This document shows positions 14,750 through 16,536 of a stretch of DNA of 16,536 nt, in pieces (position 1 is the first letter of the stretch; each line of letters starts with the position of its first letter). The stretch is taken from NCBI GenBank assembly GCA_023150495.1, contig JAKLKT010000008.1, forward strand, positions 1 through 16,536, given 5' to 3'. The position numbers and the translations under genes are program-made. Origin of the DNA: Planctomycetota bacterium (GTDB lineage: Bacteria > Planctomycetota > PLA2). The notes beneath the pieces are model-generated. The model was not told the DNA's origin. It was given only the letters and a program-made list of their open reading frames with translations, and made no database searches.

Positions 14750-16536
14750 ATGTCGCGGCTTGTTGCATTCCTGCTCGCGCTCTGCGCGATCGCCCGCGCC
14801 CAGGATGTCCGCGTCCCCGTCCTCGACGAGCGCTGGGAGCGTGTCGAGGGCGCGACCGTCCAGGCGCTATGGTGGTCCGACGTCGATCTCGGCGGACCCC
14901 ACGCCACGCTGGTGAGGCTCTCCTGCCCAACCGACGCGAAGGGCGAGGCGACGCTCCGGCTGGCCGGCGAGCTGAGCGACCACGCGTGCCTCCTCGCGTT
15001 CAAGGGCGATCGGGCGGTGTTCGCCTGCCACACGCCGGTAGAGCACCTGCGGAAAGCGGGATTCGCGCTCACGCTCGGCCCCGCGCAGGCGGTGCGGGGC
15101 CGCGTGACCGACGAGAAGGACGTTCGCATCGACGGCGCCCGAGTCCGCCTCCTGTTCGCCGGAAGCTACGAGTGGCACGGGATCGATGCGGCCGTCGCTG
15201 AGGACGGGGCGTTCACGTTCGCTCCGCTTCCGGAGGAGGTGCTGGCCAAGGGCGTCCGGCTGCAGGCGAGGGCACCGGGCATGGCACCGTTCGAGGTGGA
15301 GCTCTCGGGGAACGAGGTGCGCGACCCCGTGCGCGTGCGCGTGCAGCGCGCCCGGAAGGTCGTCGGGCGCGTCGTGGACGGGAGCGGCGCGGCCGTCGCG
15401 GGGGCGATGGTCCGGACCGGGCTAGAGCACGGGGGGCTCGAGAGCGGAGCGGACGGCACGTTCGTGCTCGCCGACGCGGGAACGGGCCCCTTCCACCTCC
15501 ACATCCTGCCCCCCCGCCACGTGTGCCGGACCATCGACGTGCCCGCGAGCGACGGGCCGCACGACCTCGGCGCGATAAAGGTCGAGGAAGGCCGGACGGT
15601 GAAGGGCACGGTGCGCGAGTTCGACGGCGCCCGCATCGTGCACGCCTTCGTGGCGATCGAGAACGCCGACGGCCTGCGCGTGCGGGCTTCCGAGGTCGGT
15701 CCCGGCGGCGCGTTCGAGCTGCCGGCGATCGGCGAGGGCCCGCATGAGCTCGACTGCTGGGTCCACGGGGTCGAGGGCGTCGGCGGATCGCGGCATCTCT
15801 CTCGCGAGGGCGTCGTCGCCGGAGGGGCTCCCCTCGATCTCGTCGTGCCGGAGGGCCTACGGGTGCGGTTCGTCGATGCGAAGGGGGCCCCCTGTGCTGT
15901 GGACGCGGTCGAGGTGACGGTCCTGTCACCGATGCTCGACGAGCCATGGACCTACGAGTGCGAGGCGGACCGCCCGATGTCGGAGTTGAGACTCCTCCTT
16001 CCCCCCGACTTCCGGTTCGATCTCGACCTCCGCCCCGAGGGATTCGTCGAGTTGACCCTGCGCGACCTCGTCACGGATGCCGCTGGACGCGTCTCTGCGA
16101 CAGCGACGTTGAACCCGGACCCGGGCATCAAGGGGGTCCCGCTCCCCGAGTTCCGGCACAGGGCCGGGAACCTCCCGGCGCCGCGCTTCGACGAGCGCTC
16201 GGACAAGGACGAGGTCCGCAAGTACGTGCGCGCGATCGTCGACGGCGCGGGGGAGCGCTCCCGCTGGAGCACGGCGGACCCGGAGTGCGACGGGCTGAAG
16301 CAGGTGGGCCGCGCGCACGTGGACGTCCTAGTCGATGCGCTCGTCGCGGAGTCGGCTCGCGGCTGGCCGCCGGCGACGCCGTGGCTCAACTGGGCGATCG
16401 TCGCCCTCTCCGACGATTCCAGCAAGAAGGTCATCCTGGACGCGCTCCCTTCGTGTCACGGCCTCGCCGAGTGCGTCGTCCTCCACGGCTGGCAGGCGGA
16501 CGCGCGCGACACGCTCCTCGCCGCCCTGCGCGGTAA
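14750..16536 (+). CDS. Large secreted protein with carboxypeptidase-regulatory-like repeats, 3' end outside window
   Basis: From ATG 14750 the frame is open for 595 residues to the right edge. MSRLVAFLLALCAIARA is a signal peptide. Four or more beta-sandwich units follow, with the 'GxVxDxxGxPVxGAxV ... DGxFxL' logic of carboxypeptidase-regulatory-like (Cna-B-type) domains: residues about 19-110 (VRVPVLDERWERVEGATVQA), 114-200 (AVRGRVTDEKDVRIDGARVR), 203-282 (KVVGRVVDGSGAAVAGAMVR, then ADGTFVLAD) and 283-365 (TVKGTVREFDGARIVHAFVA, then GGAFELPAIGEGPHEL). From about 480 the sequence turns helical (VDVLVDALVAESARGW, WAIVALSDDSSKKVILDALP), perhaps HEAT-like repeats. It is probably a surface or periplasmic binding or structural protein. 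The start is set by the signal peptide and the TACTCT box 7 nt upstream. Confidence 0.85.
   Translation, partial: MSRLVAFLLALCAIARAQDVRVPVLDERWERVEGATVQALWWSDVDLGGPHATLVRLSCPTDAKGEATLRLAGELSDHACLLAFKGDRAVFACHTPVEHLRKAGFALTLGPAQAVRGRVTDEKDVRIDGARVRLLFAGSYEWHGIDAAVAEDGAFTFAPLPEEVLAKGVRLQARAPGMAPFEVELSGNEVRDPVRVRVQRARKVVGRVVDGSGAAVAGAMVRTGLEHGGLESGADGTFVLADAGTGPFHLHILPPRHVCRTIDVPASDGPHDLGAIKVEEGRTVKGTVREFDGARIVHAFVAIENADGLRVRASEVGPGGAFELPAIGEGPHELDCWVHGVEGVGGSRHLSREGVVAGGAPLDLVVPEGLRVRFVDAKGAPCAVDAVEVTVLSPMLDEPWTYECEADRPMSELRLLLPPDFRFDLDLRPEGFVELTLRDLVTDAAGRVSATATLNPDPGIKGVPLPEFRHRAGNLPAPRFDERSDKDEVRKYVRAIVDGAGERSRWSTADPECDGLKQVGRAHVDVLVDALVAESARGWPPATPWLNWAIVALSDDSSKKVILDALPSCHGLAECVVLHGWQADARDTLLAALRG

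Overview
The window is GC-rich (third codon positions almost all G or C), densely packed bacterial DNA, most likely chromosomal and probably from a Planctomycetota genome or metagenome bin. The pointers are a broken member of a family I associate with planctomycetes (motifs WLVMDG and LYVDRNGN), secreted TPR proteins with a PDPWLVA module, and many small exported proteins of unknown function. This placement is an inference; no rRNA or marker phylogeny is available here. I saw no tRNA, rRNA, CRISPR array, insertion sequence or phage gene.

Left part (1-6.9 kb) is accessory-like and partly decayed. It holds the N-terminal 379 residues of a TPR protein that runs off the left edge (minus), a gap with a relic of a HAD/P-type ATPase motif, an intact secreted TPR protein (minus), a divergent exported LolA-like protein (plus), and then two broken genes that collide tail to tail near 4740. 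One is a frameshifted, truncated DRNGN-family gene (plus). The other is a twice-frameshifted, truncated paralogue of the left-edge TPR gene (minus). A small membrane-anchored protein follows (minus), then a 570 bp gap with an ambiguous coding-like stretch.

Middle part (6.9-10.4 kb) holds exported proteins: a small lipoprotein, a secreted SOUL-family putative heme-binding protein with an extra N-terminal helical region (minus), a divergent exported alpha/beta hydrolase, and a second lipoprotein.

Right part (10.4-16.5 kb) holds an overlapping two-gene ABC exporter (ATPase plus a 553-residue permease made of two tandem homologous halves, minus), a membrane-anchored protein of unknown function, an 80-residue unknown protein, a family I inorganic pyrophosphatase, and the first 595 residues of a large secreted protein with repeated Ig-like/carboxypeptidase-regulatory-like domains.

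The most general signal is in the gene starts. They fall into two classes: genes with a clear Shine-Dalgarno, and genes with none but with a TANNNT -10-like box (often exactly TACAAT) 6-9 nt before the start codon, as expected of leaderless mRNAs. All four exact TACAAT copies I noticed lie upstream of a gene in the right orientation. No single cluster here reads convincingly as a new multi-gene system. The best candidates for novelty are the leaderless architecture, the PDPWLVA TPR family with its decaying copy, and the secreted SOUL fusion.
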